A stretch of 64,000 nucleotides of DNA from Cycas panzhihuaensis (taxonomy: Eukaryota > Cycadophyta), in contig CM041465.1 of assembly GCA_023213395.1 (NCBI GenBank), positions 59,527,741 to 59,591,740 on the forward strand, written 5' to 3'. The notes under the pieces were generated by a model. That model was not told the origin of the DNA and made no database searches. It saw nothing but the letters and a program-made list of their open reading frames with translations. Positions 1 to 9,894 of the stretch are shown piece after piece. Both the position numbers and the translations under genes were made by a program. How positions within the stretch are numbered: position 1 is the stretch's first letter; every line of letters starts with the position of its first letter.

Positions 1-514
1 TGAAATCCAAACATCACATGTGCACTCGATATAACATGGTAAAACCCTAGCAGTGTGTTAGGGAAACATCCACACAGGAAAGGTATCGAGCTTTATTACT
101 GTAGAATGGAGAAACAGTATATCTTAGTAGTAGAGTACTCTCAGGAACAACAACCAACCATCACCCTCATCACAGTACATTGCATTACATTACAACATAA
201 TAAGAAAAACCCTAAAATGGGCTACATAAGAGGAACATCCAAGACCTGAATCTCAACCATAGAATCTAGGATATTTGTATTGAACGACCCTGATTCTCTT
301 TATATTTTGATAAGGTTTACATGGCTAATTTTTCAGGTTGGGGGCTATCGCCCCCAAACCCCCTCTTAGCGAGGGGTATTCCACACCCCCCACACCCCCC
401 AAGCCAAGGGGGGCTCCCGCCCCCCTTGGAAACCCCCGAGAAAGATTAGGGGGGAAACTGCACCAAAAACATGCCAAAATATTAGCCCCATAATTGTTGT
501 CATAATATCCAATA
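1..514 (-). repeat. LTR fragment, family A (element lies left of window)
   Basis: This stretch matches 60345-60861 along its length in the same orientation (shared blocks such as ggtaaaaccctagcag, gggaaacatccaca and aggaacatccaagacct). The 60214-60861 copy is clearly the 3' LTR of a minus-strand copia element, so this is an LTR of the same family. It ends at 514 with ccaata, a decayed form of the ccaaca end of the other copy. On the minus strand the LTR starts at 514, so its element extends left, out of view. The stretch 340-460 is extremely C/G-run rich. An open frame at 55-249 is conserved as sequence in both copies but is not a recognisable protein. Confidence 0.88.
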
Positions 515-517
515 ATT

Positions 518-1450
518 ATGAATAAATATTGGGCCTATGTTAATGGGAACATACCCATGCCTAAGCCCACTCAAGATCCAAATGATCTAACTATAACTAT
601 TCCACCTGATCCTCTAGCCTTAGCTAACTTTAAAGCTAAGGATAACATAGCTTTATCCTTCCTCTACTTGGCAGTTGAAGACCAAGTGGATCAAAACATT
701 GAAATAGCACAATGCTCAAATAAAGCTTGGACCATACTTTGTACACTTTATAAGAGGAAGGATGAATCTAGGTCTCTTAACCTTAAGGCTTGCCTATTTT
801 CCATGACTTTTGCTAGAAACATTACAAATTATTTGACTAAAGTCAAAACTATTAGGAACCAGTTGATTATCCTTGGTGAGCCACCTTTCAACCATGATAT
901 AATCTCAAGCATTATAAACATTTTACCTATTAAATACAACTCCTTTATCTCTAAGTTACATGACAACTACTCTAAGATAGACTTAATAACCTTTGAGGGG
1001 CTCTTGCTACGAGAGGAAAATATTCTCAATCAACTAGGGGTGACATGAACATCTAAATCAGCTCTAGCCTTTGTAGCCTAAAACTCAGAAAAGGACAAGA
1101 CTGTTAATAGAGCAGCCCAACAGCTTAGTCATCAATAAGACCTAGCTCAACTCTTGGACTCTCTCTCTATATCACAAGAGTTACATCAGTAACCAACTCA
1201 ACATCATCTTATTGGCCCCTCTTCCTCCTCCTTTCCAAATCAGTAGCTTCAACAATTACAGTATCAACCACAGAGAAAGTCTCAAAAGGGTCAGCAGGGT
1301 AAACAAAATATAACTTGTCTCTACTATGGAAAATCTAGTTACCTAGTTGTTGAATGTCAGAGAAGACAAGCTGATTTATAACTCTTACAAAACCAAGGGA
1401 GCCAAGCACATGGTCTAGTCTATCAACCCCTCAATTATCAACATGGAGCA
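518..1450 (+). pseudogene. copia-1 gag, truncated and broken
   Basis: The Gag (capsid/nucleocapsid) part of copia-1. The open stretch 518-1048 has the UBN2/Ty1 gag pattern: a tryptophan-containing start, SNKAWTILCTLYKRKDES in the middle, a run with NYLTKVKTIRNQL, and LPIKYNSFISKL near the end. The N-terminal part expected of a copia gag is missing. A remnant zinc knuckle lies at about 1316-1357. Its first and last cysteines survive, but the second cysteine and the histidine are both tyrosines, so it could not bind zinc. Gln-rich sequence with stops surrounds the knuckle. Beyond 1443 the frame shifts through repetitive Gln/Gly-like codons. Confidence 0.8.
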
Positions 1451-1723
1451 CCTTCATACCATCAAGGAGGCTCTAATTATAATCAACAAAGACAAGGAGC
1501 TTCATATCAATAAGGAGAACCATGCCCTCCTCAAGGAGCCTCCTTTTCACAACAAGGAGGCCCTTTCCACCTACAAGGGGGGCTATCATATCAACTTCAA
1601 GGCCAATTCTATCAGTAGAAATAGAATCCAAGGCCCACACAAGGTCAAAGACCTCAAAATAGGTAATGAGTCACCAACAGGAATCAAAGGAACCAACAAT
1701 ACAATCAACAACAAGTTGGAAAT

Positions 1724-2350
1724 ATGGAAGATAGTCAATACTCCTCTGCCCATAACCTATTTTTTATAGCATTGTCCTCTCAGCTTGATGAGGTCACATG
1801 GCTTCTTGATTCTGGTGTAATAAGACACATGATAAGTTCTAAAAAAATGTTGGAAGAGACCCAACCAATCACCACTCAAATGGTCATATTTGGGGATAAC
1901 ATGACTTATAATGTGACCAAAATTGGTAGGGCACCAATCACGTTGAAGAACTCCAACATTAGACACCACATCAGTAATGTGTTCCTTGTACCTAGTATGA
2001 AGATGAACTTACTTTCCATTAGTCAAATGGATAAGCAGAACTTAGATGTTCTCTTTAGCCAGGGCATTTGCAAAATTATAAACCATGCTATAGGAAAAAT
2101 TGTGGCCATAGGACATGAAGATGGTGACTTATATAGACTAGATGGAGTCCCTCTTACCACTACTCCCCAACATGAATCCTACTCAATGGCCAACACAACT
2201 CAATGTGATAAGGAGAAGGATGTAATTGAGGAAGAGTTCTCTTACATACAAGAACCAAGAGAATGCTCCCACTCCAAGGATGAAATGGCCACAAATAGAT
2301 CTAAAGACCACATATGGCATCAACGCTTAGGTCATTTAAATATGTAAAGC
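1724..2350 (+). pseudogene. copia-1 aspartic protease and GAG-pre-integrase
   Basis: The retropepsin motif WLLDSGVIRHM starts at 1799, with the catalytic Asp codon at 1808-1810 in the usual DSG setting. The block VFLVPSMKMNLLSISQM that follows is the standard second half of a copia protease. The frame continues to IWHQRLGHLNM at about 2313-2345, the GAG-pre-integrase signature, and then hits TAA. The DSG triad is intact, so the damage is mainly to the frame. In a live element this enzyme would cut the Gag-Pol polyprotein. Confidence 0.85.
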
Positions 2351-3130
2351 TTGAATGTCATGTCTAGGCCTAAAATGGTATATGACCTACCCAAAATCAA
2401 GAGATATCAGAATCTATGTGAGGCATACCTAAAGGGAAAGTAGTAAAGAGAAAAATTCCCTTCCAAGAATGCTTAGAGAGCTTCACAACCATTAGAGTTG
2501 GTACATTCTGATATTTGTGGGCCTATGTCCACCCAATCTCTCAATGGTAGTTAGTATTTCATTACCTTCATAGATGACTTCTTAAGGAAAGTGTGGGTCT
2601 ACTTCTTAAGAAATAAATATCAAGCCCTAGATAGATTCAAAGAGTTCAAAGGTACTATTGAAAATGAAAGTAGGATGAGAATCAAGACCCTTAGATCTGG
2701 CAATGGTGGTGAGTACATTTCAAATCAATTCAATAACTTTTGCAAAGAACATGGCATCCAACATCAATTTTCTGCTCCTTACACACCTCAATAGAATGGT
2801 GTACCTGAAAGGATGAATCAAACTTTGATTAATAAAGGAAAAGCCATGCTTAGTGTGGCCAACCTTACCACAAGATTTTGGGCAAATGCCATTGCCACGA
2901 TTGCTTACCTAACCAACATAAGTCCCATGGTTACGGTTAGGAATATTACTCCCGAAGAAGCTTGGTCAGGTTAGAAACCATCTATGGCTCACTTAAGGAT
3001 CTTAAGATGCATGGCATACAAACATGTCCCAAAGGATAACAAGAAGAAACTTGATGACAAAATCCTTAAGTGCATCTTTCTTAGCTATGTACTTGGTTAC
3101 AAAGCCTATAAAATCTGTGGTACAATCGTT
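2351..3130 (+). pseudogene. copia-1 integrase core
   Basis: Integrase (rve) core of copia type. In order: [54 protein letters not shown]-stop-NGVPERMNQTL, FWANAIATIAYLTNI and KLDDKILKCIFLSY. The D...D...E catalytic pattern reads as D (in HSDICG), N replacing the second D (SGNGGEY) and E (PERMN), so the second acid is lost. TAG stops at 2552-2554 and 2792-2794 sit exactly where Gln is expected (GSQYF and TPQQNG). A degraded hinge follows. Confidence 0.85.
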
Positions 3131-3171
3131 ACATGACACAGGATGTAATCTTTATAGAAGAACCATAGGTA

Positions 3172-4360
3172 TTGACACCTCCTCCATATCAAATTGTATC
3201 AGAAGATGAAGTTGGTGTGACACACATGACCCTTGGACAAACTTTGGATCCACTTGTACCAACTTACTCCTATACTCCTAGTCCATCATCAGTTCCAACA
3301 ACTTCTTTTTCATCTACTCAAGCAAGTATAAATTTGCCTCCTATTTCAGTTGATGACCTTCAGGTGAAAGCCACTAGCTTGCAGCCACCTCCTAAGTGGG
3401 TACAACAACTTTTAAAGGATGCTTCTCCTCCTCCCATAACTACAAAGAGGCCTTCCAAGATGAGACACTCTATAAACTTTGCCCTCATGGCATATGTCCT
3501 TGAAACTCTTGAACCTTTCACGTTTGAGGAGGGCAGTCAAATACCAAATGTGGAAAACAGCTATGGATAAAGAGATGAATTCTATCTTAAAAAATGACAC
3601 TTGGGAGTTGATTGAATTGCCACCTGGGAGGAAAGCAATTGATTGTGGATGGTTATATAAGATAAAGTTCCATGTAGATGGTATCGTAGAGTGTCACAAA
3701 GCTCACCTTGTTGTAAGAGGTTTCAAACAATAGGAGGGGGTTGACTATGATGAGACATTTGCACTAGTAGCTAACATGACCACATTATGTTTGGTTATGT
3801 CCCTAGTAGCCCAATTTAGATGGCCTATATACCAAATAGATGTGAAAAGTGTTTTCCTCAATGGAGAGCTCAAAAAGGAGGTTTTCTTGAAACAACAGCT
3901 TGGCTATGTTATTCCAGGACAAGAACAGTTAGTTTACAGACTCAAGAAATCCCTTTATGGACTCAAGCAGGCACCACGTGCCTGGTATGCAAAAATAGAT
4001 GCATTTCTCACTCAGCATAGATTTAATCATTCACCCTCTGACCTCGATCTCTATATTTGGGTTAGAGATAATTTAATCACCATCATTATACTTTATGTGA
4101 ATGATCTTGCTATCACTGGCAATGATATAGATGGAATTTCTTGGCTATAATCAGAGTTGAAAAGTAATTTTGAGATGACTGACCTTGGGTTACTTTATTA
4201 CTTCCTTGGAACTAAAGTTTGGCAAGAACCAGGACAAATCCTCTTAACTCAAACCAAGTATATTAATGAACTATTGGAAAGATTCATAATGACTGAATAC
4301 AAGCCTACACCAATTCCTATGGAGACAGGAACTAAGTTAAACCTATATAAATAAGGAAAA
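3172..4360 (+). pseudogene. copia-1 reverse transcriptase
   Basis: Copia RVT_2 reverse transcriptase preceded by a Pro/Ser/Thr-rich hinge (about 3172-3470). Visible blocks in order: NDTWELIELPPGRKAI, HKAHLVVRGFKQ-stop-EGVDY, PIYQIDVKSVFLNGEL, YRLKKSLYGLKQAPRAWY, ILYVNDLAITG and FEMTDLGLLYYFLG. The catalytic YVDD box has become YVND. TAG at 3731-3733 and TAA at 4148-4150 and 4352-4354 interrupt it at positions usually coding Gln. The length from hinge to the end is normal for a copia RT, so the protein was damaged by point changes rather than large deletions. Confidence 0.88.
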
Positions 4361-4375
4361 CCTTTTGATCCTACT

Positions 4376-5035
4376 TTGTACCAGTATTTAGTTGGGAGTC
4401 TCATCTATCTCACTCATACTTGCCTAGATATCTCATATGCAGTAGGGATCTGCTCTAGGTATATGTCACAACCTAAAGCATCTCATTGGAAAGCAGCCAC
4501 TAGGATACTCAAATATATTCATGGCACTCATCAGTTTGGCCTGGAGTATAATAAGACTAAATCACCTATTTTAAAGGGATATACAGATGCTAATTGGGTT
4601 GGTTGCCAAGACACATGCCATTTAACTTCAGGCTATTGTTCTGATTTGAACTTAGTTGTAATCTCATGGAGCTGTAAAAAGTAACCCACTATTTACCTTT
4701 CATCTACTGAAGTAGAATATAAAGCAGTTGTCCATGCTACATCTGAGTTGATTTGGATCAGAAGGATTCTCACCAAGCTTGGACTTCAATAGACTTCACT
4801 AACCATCCTGTACTGTGACAATCAAAGTGTGTTGAAGATGACGAAGAATCTTGTATTCTATGCTAGAACCAAGCACATTGAGGTCCATCATTACTTCATC
4901 CATGCGCATGTCCAAAATAGAGAAGTTGATCTTGTCTACCATCCTACTGAAGACTAGGTTACAGGCATCTTCACTAAAGCACTTGGTAAACCAAAGTTTG
5001 AATGGTTTAGATTTGACCTCGGCATTTGAAGAAAT
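4376..5035 (+). pseudogene. copia-1 RNase H
   Basis: C-terminal end of copia Pol. Recognisable blocks: LVGSLIYLTHTCLDISYAVG, KAATRILKYIHGTHQFGLEY, KGYTDANWVGCQDTC, LSSTEVEYKAVVHA, LYCDNQSVLKMTKNLVFYA, RTKHIEVHHYFI and VTGIFTKAL. The catalytic acids (D of TDANW, E of TEVEY, D of YCDNQS) are still present. TAG stops at 4790-4792 and 4955-4957 occur at expected Gln codons. The frame ends just before the purine tract and 3' LTR. Confidence 0.85.
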
Positions 5036-5056
5036 GAAGTTGCTATTAAGGGAGGG

Positions 5057-5432
5057 TGTTAAAACATTGTAATATCTCCTCCATTTCTTCTTGTTTATGT
5101 AAATTCATGATTATAATGTATTAATGGACCCTTTTATGTAATTAAATCATATTGGATAGTGAGGTCAGGTCCACCTCTTGTGCCGTTAAGTTGGCCTATC
5201 ATAATGCTTTGTAATCTTAGTGGATGGCTATAAATATTTCCTTGTATCTTTGTACTTGATATTAGATTTTGATTAATGCAAAAGCTCTCCAGAGAGAGAG
5301 CCTATGGTGTGGTTAATTCACCCGTACCATTGATTGTTTAGTTTCTTGATTTGTTGAATATTTAGATTATTATACTTGAATCAGGCACATGCATTTAGAT
5401 CTTGTTGTTTTCATACATGAGAGTACCCAACA
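5057..5432 (+). repeat. copia-1 3' LTR
   Basis: Begins tgttaaaacattg at 5057 directly after the polypurine tract aagggaggg (5048-5056) and ends acccaaca at 5432, giving TG...CA termini and 376 bp. Sequence after 5432 reads as gypsy gag, confirming the boundary. The matching 5' LTR is absent from the window. Confidence 0.85.
5229..5236 (+). promoter_or_regulatory. TATA box in copia-1 LTR
   Basis: TATAAATA in the context ggctataaatatttcc, about 170 bp into the LTR, where the U3/R promoter of a copia LTR is expected. Confidence 0.5.
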
Positions 5433-5950
5433 AATCAAACATGGGATCAATTTTATAAATGCTTCTTCAAGCAATATGAGGAAACATGGAAGTAGTCTTT
5501 TTTTAGCCAACTTACTTGGTTAAGATAATCAACATTAATAGAAATATACATAGAAAAGTTCTAGGTAGATATTGAGTGAAGCATACATAACTAGTCTTAA
5601 AGAAAGTATCCAAATAAGACTAAAAACCAACTAGCCTCCTAACCTTAAGATACTATCAATTCAACCAATGTAATTGAAGTTGAGTTTGTAATAGAGTAAG
5701 CATTTAAATTTATAAGAGACTCAATGCAGTTAAGTCACCCAAGGCCAGTAGATCCATATAGGCCCTTAAGGTTTTAACCAAAGGACCCTCTATGATAACC
5801 AGTAGACTGACTAATAGAATGGCTAGTAGTAGAACAACCATTAATATAAGTATGGATATCCACATCTAAGGCACACAAATGTAGGGAAATCAGCCTATGC
5901 TAAATGTGTAAAAAAGGGTTCTCGAGGCATAGTAAAGTATGTAAGGATAA
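5433..5950 (+). pseudogene. gypsy-1 gag C-terminal part with zinc knuckle remnant
   Basis: Starts inside a gypsy capsid: TWDQFYKCFFKQYEETWK then FFSQLTWL, the usual W...F...F...Y...F..L..L pattern of retrotransposon gag. A later stretch (about 5860-5950) reads KCREISLC-stop-MCKKGF and SRHSKVCKDK, matching the C..C....H....C knuckle found before the protease of chromodomain gypsy elements. Several TAG/TAA stops. The N-terminal half lies upstream of the copia-1 insertion and is not in this window. Confidence 0.65.
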
Positions 5951-6039
5951 AAGAGTAATATTTACCATTAACCTTGATTCTAATTTTGAATATGAATCAA
6001 TATTAGAATCCTCCCTAGTATTTGAACTTGAACCTTAAG

Positions 6040-6340
6040 CATTCTTATCCATTGTTTCTTCTTCTACCTACCTCAACCTATTACAAGTAAGAGGTACCCT
6101 AAGGAATATTCTTATTATAATTTTGATTGATGGTGGCACATCATTAAACTTCATAGACACCATAATAGCCAGCTATTGAACCTTTATATTTAACCAAAAA
6201 CATATTTTAATTACTCTCTATTAGGCCACTACACCTTTCATTATATGGATATTATTGAAAATGTCTAAGTCCAAATTGGCATATATGAACTCAAGTCATA
6301 TTTTTATGCCTTATATATTAGGGGATCAAATGCCATTCTA
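6040..6340 (+). pseudogene. gypsy-1 aspartic protease remnant
   Basis: Around 6105-6155 the sequence reads IIILIDGGTSLNFIDT, the gypsy retropepsin active site (normally D-S/T-G-S/A-T-H-N-F), with the catalytic Asp retained and DGG in place of DSG. The preceding LLQVRGT matches the usual start of this domain. Stops occur shortly after. Confidence 0.6.
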
Positions 6341-6759
6341 AGATTCTAATAGCTCTAAATATTAGGAACTTATTGTACTAATAACTCCTCAAATAATCTA
6401 TTTATAATGTTTAAAGACTAGTATGGCCAAACTCATAAACTTTATAATCTCCAATCACTACCAAACAAACTTATTTCCCCTAAATAGATGAGCAAGAAAC
6501 TTAATGGTAGCATCAGATATATCATTTGCCTCAATAATATTCGATTGTAGTTTGATGCCCACCTAGATATCCAATCTATTTTGACTAAATACCAATTCAT
6601 CTTTACCCCCTTACCTAGTAGCCATCCCCTAGATTGTAGATTTTACCACACCATAGAACTCAAGAACCCCTATAAACCCACCAACCTACATCTACCAAAA
6701 TTATTACTTCTGAAAGAATGAGATTGATCACATCACCAACAAGCTCATAAACATAGAAA

Positions 6760-7310
6760 TAATGCAGCCTAGTAAAAGCCCTTATACAACCACCATTATG
6801 CTAGTAAAAGCCCTTATACATACTCTTTTTAAGATTTATGTTAATTATAGGGAACTCAAAAAACTAGCCATTAAGAATAAGTTCCCCACCCTTGAATTGA
6901 TAATATGTTAAATGAAATCCTTAGAGCTACAAGTTTTTCTAAATTAGACTTATAATCTAGTTATTATCAAATACTAATAACACCCAAAGATAAGCACAAA
7001 ATGGCTTTCTAAACCCATCATGGCCACTTCAAATTTCAAGTCATGTCCTTTGGGCTATACAATGCTCTTACCACCTTTAAATCCATCATGAATATTTTTT
7101 TTTCATCTTATCCTTAAAAGTCCATCATTATCTTCTTTGATGATATACCTATTTATAGTGTTAACATGCCCTTACCTCTCCAACATTTGGAAACCACCCT
7201 TCAGATCCTTGCACAAAACTAGTTATATGCCAAGATATCAAAATATAAATTTGGTAAAACTAATCTATGGTATCTATGTTACATCATCTCTATAATAAGA
7301 GTACACAGTG
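6760..7310 (+). pseudogene. gypsy-1 reverse transcriptase remnant
   Basis: Ty3/gypsy RT. Visible blocks: YVNYRELKKLAIKNKFPTLE (normally VDYR.LN..T..N.FP.P), a THHGHFKFQVMSFGLYNA block at about 7015-7065 followed by TTFKSIMN, and IIIFFDDIPIYS at about 7131-7166, which is the YxDDILVYS catalytic box with both Asp residues present. Stops and at least one frame break separate the blocks, so no product could be made. Confidence 0.78.
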
Positions 7311-7489
7311 ATCCACATAAAATATTAGTCATCACCTAGTGACCTATAATAAAGAACCTCACCTAATCATGGGCCTTCCTTGGACTAACTCACTTTTGTC
7401 ATGGTTTCATTGAAAATTATACTTCCATAGTATCTCCCTTAATAAATTTACTTTTCAAGGACTCCTTCTAGTAGTCACTAAGTGTTGAG

Positions 7490-7790
7490 CATACTTTTAA
7501 CCTTTTGAAAATGTTCTTGATAACCATATTAGTCCTTTCCACCCTAGATTATTTCCAATCTTTTCAACAAGAATGTGATACTTTAGGCATGGGATTAGGG
7601 GCTATCCTCATGCAAAATCTATACCCCATTACCTTTGAAAGTTGTAAGCTCAAAAAGCATGAGGGTAGGCTATCAACCTCCCAAAATAAAATGAGGGTTG
7701 TTCTACATGTAATAGACAAGCAATTCCAATATCTACTTAGGTCAAAGTTTACTATTTTGACCAATCACCATAGCCTTTGACACCTATTAG
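7490..7790 (+). pseudogene. gypsy-1 RNase H fragment
   Basis: A 91-codon open stretch (7505-7780) matches the RNase H domain of gypsy Pol: QQECDTLGMGLGAILMQNLY, PITFESCKL, LSTSQNKM and FTILTNHHSL. The canonical pattern is ECDAS..G.GAVL, PIAFESRKL, YS.YEKE and F.I.TDH.SL, so the catalytic Glu (here Gln in SQNK) and the last Asp (Asn in TNHH) are lost. It lies just after RT and before integrase, as expected. Confidence 0.8.
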
Positions 7791-8059
7791 ACCAATCAGT
7801 CCTATCTTAGGAACAAGCCAAGTGGGTTAATAGGCTATAGGTTATTGACTTTACCATTTCATATAAGAAGGACAAGGATAATATTATTATAGATGCCCTT
7901 ACCCAACTTCGATCTAAACCCACTATTAATGCTATCTTTATGCCCCAACCTTCCTGGTTATAAGACATGGTCAAAGACAATAAGGCCTAGCTTAATTTTG
8001 ACACATGGGATAATAAAGTTTAGACTCTCCATAATAATTACATCCTCTATCATAATTAA

Positions 8060-8800
8060 AACTTTTTCCACCCAACATCACCATTTATCCCCTGCATCTT
8101 GTCTAGATTTCACAACTCTCCCCTTAGCAATTATTTGAGATTTAACTAAATATATCATCAAATTCAGTTTAATTTCTACTAACCCCATATGTAGTCCACC
8201 ATCCTCACACACATATATATGCATGCATATACACATATAGATATATATAAATGTGGTAAATACCAATGTAATAAGGTAGATATTAAGACCCAACCAGGCT
8301 TACTTCAACCCCTAAAAATTACTCAAGGTAAATGGCAAGACATTACCATGGACTTTATCACTAGGCTCCTATTATCAATTAGGTATGAATCTATTTGGGT
8401 CATCACAGATTACTTGACCATATATGCTCATTTTATACTTGTCCATACTACCTATAAAGCCTCCTATTTGGCCAATGTTTATATCCAATTCATCTTTCAC
8501 CTTCATGGCTTTCTATCCATAATTATATTGGATAAAGATCCTAAATTTATAAACACATTTTGGTAAGAGCTCTTATGAGCATGAAGAATGTCATTCAACA
8601 TGAGCTTATCATATCACCCTCCAATAGATGGTTAATCTAAAATTCCTAATAAAACCATAGAAATATATCTATACTACTTTATCTTAGAATATTAAAGACA
8701 TTAGACTTTTTGGTTACCCATAGTAGAATATTGGTACAACTCTTCTCATCAATCTTCCATTGGGATAACCCATTTATATCCCTTTATAATTATCCCCCAC
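8060..8800 (+). pseudogene. gypsy-1 integrase remnant
   Basis: Best seen at 8270-8566: PGLLQPLKITQGKWQDITMD, FITRLLLSIRYESIWVITDY, AHFILVHTTYKASYLANVYI, FHLHGFLSIIILDKDPKF. This is the gypsy rve core (W.DI.MDFI..LP.S..G.D.IWVI.D...K.AHF). Two catalytic Asp positions are visible (MDF and LDKD, normally SDRD). A further block at about 8590-8770 reads LSYHPPIDG-stop-SKIPNKTIE and WLPIVEYWYN, where the catalytic Glu expected after DGQ is not retained. (TA)n-like AT repeats at 8211-8250 precede it. Confidence 0.78.
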
Positions 8801-9065
8801 CATCCCATCATACATTGTCCACTAATCTTTGCACTTTTGGGGTTTAATAGAAACTATAGGATATGGATCAAAACCTTCATACGCTTAAGTAAAACCTACA
8901 TTTGCATAAAATCATATAAAAATATTAGTTAATCATCATTAGGTTGATTGGTCTTTTGAAGTATATGATTTAGTATTCTTTTTTCTCTAACCTTAAAAGT
9001 AATAATCCCTTTATAATAATAAATCCTACAAACTTATTCCCTATTAAGTTTATAGGATTTATTAT

Positions 9066-9385
9066 AAAGTCATCCAATGAATTGATGTAGTAGCCTATGC
9101 CTTTAACTTCCCCTCATGATACCATAATTGATAACATTTTTTATGTATCCTACTTGTAAAAACACCTAGGAAATACCATCACCTCCAAACAACCCTCCAT
9201 ATCCTTTAAGAAGAAGAAATCCTCATAGTTCCCCCTATGTATATCCTAAACACTCATCAATATTATCTCTAGAATATAACTATTCATAAGCATCTAGTGT
9301 AGTGGGCCAATTGTAACTTGATAAGGCAACATAGGAATCAAAGTACTTTCTATATCTTTAGTGCCTCGAGGACTTAGTGTCTTAA
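9066..9385 (+). pseudogene. gypsy-1 integrase tail with chromodomain-like end
   Basis: KVIQ-stop-IDVVAYAFNFPS (from 9066) and the following FHVSYL-type block match the post-integrase segment of chromodomain gypsy elements (V..RIG.VAY.L.LP....IH.VFHVS.L). Near 9300-9345 the pattern VQWAN, DKAT-stop-ESK matches the V.W......ATWE heart of a retroelement chromodomain, with the Trp turned into TAG. It ends at the polypurine tract aaatgggggg (9384-9393). A chromodomain would target integration to marked heterochromatin. The identification rests on a short motif. Confidence 0.5.
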
Positions 9386-9393
9386 ATGGGGGG

Positions 9394-9885
9394 TACCTAT
9401 TAAAAAACCTCATAAGGTTAGTGACACATGACCATTTGATTACATAATTAAGGTAGAGAAGGTTAATATCAATTATTAATTTGTGTGCACAAGCCACATA
9501 TCTCCACTAATGAGATTAAAGGTTGCATGGTCCACCAATAGGATGCTAGGAAAAAGTGGCCCCTTTTGCCTACTTAAGGCCAAGCATTTATAAAGAGATC
9601 TCTTATGTTATAATCCTTTCTTATAAGAATGTACTTATGTACATCTTCTCTTTTAGTATCCTTTAACCTTCCTTGAACTCTTTCTTATACTTCGGGTATA
9701 ATTTGAGTTATTTAGTGATAAATAAAGATCTATTGAGCTCTCTTTTCCTCCCATAATCTTTCATTGAAGTGAGAATTACTAGTTGGATTTGTATATATAT
9801 ATATATATAATCACAATAATCTCTTTGTAGGTAACTTATAATAATGGAGCCACTATAACAATCTATGAGTAATTAGCACAACTCT
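9394..9885 (+). repeat. gypsy-1 3' LTR (approximate)
   Basis: Follows the purine tract directly; the first bases, tacctatt, would be a decayed TG start. The right end near 9880 (attagcaca) is a guess, since no second copy exists to compare. A short (TA)n lies at about 9799-9812. Confidence 0.45.
9589..9595 (+). promoter_or_regulatory. TATA box in gypsy-1 LTR
   Basis: TATAAAG in the context gcatttataaagagatc, about 195 bp into the presumed LTR. Placed where an LTR promoter would be; supported by motif only. Confidence 0.35.
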
Positions 9886-9894
9886 TAATATAAC

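Larger units (their letters stand above)
515..5432 (+). mobile_element. copia-1: 5'-truncated Ty1/copia retrotransposon
   Basis: The order gag, protease, integrase, reverse transcriptase, RNase H, LTR on the + strand defines a Ty1/copia element. It has a 3' LTR (5057-5432) preceded by a purine-rich tract, but no 5' LTR or primer site. The sequence enters directly into the gag domain at 515, right against the foreign LTR end at 514, so its 5' end was lost when the family-A element inserted or was deleted. The element is dead: every domain has in-frame stops. It lies in the gag region of gypsy-1, which resumes at 5433. Confidence 0.9.
5433..9889 (+). mobile_element. gypsy-1: old chromodomain-type Ty3/gypsy element, 3' part
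   Basis: Reading + strand frames piece by piece gives gag C-terminus, zinc knuckle, protease, RT, RNase H, integrase and a chromodomain-like tail in Ty3/gypsy order, then a purine tract and an LTR-like stretch. The RT-before-integrase order separates it from copia. It is the most mutated + strand element here, with stops in every domain. The 5' end is missing because copia-1 interrupts its gag. The exact 3' LTR end is unclear; Tat-1 inserted at 9895 and older flanking sequence may resume at 33473. Confidence 0.8.

Noticed and set aside
55-249. Open frame with a close match at 60398-60592
   Set aside because: The match reflects LTR duplication; it runs antisense to the element and contains no family features.
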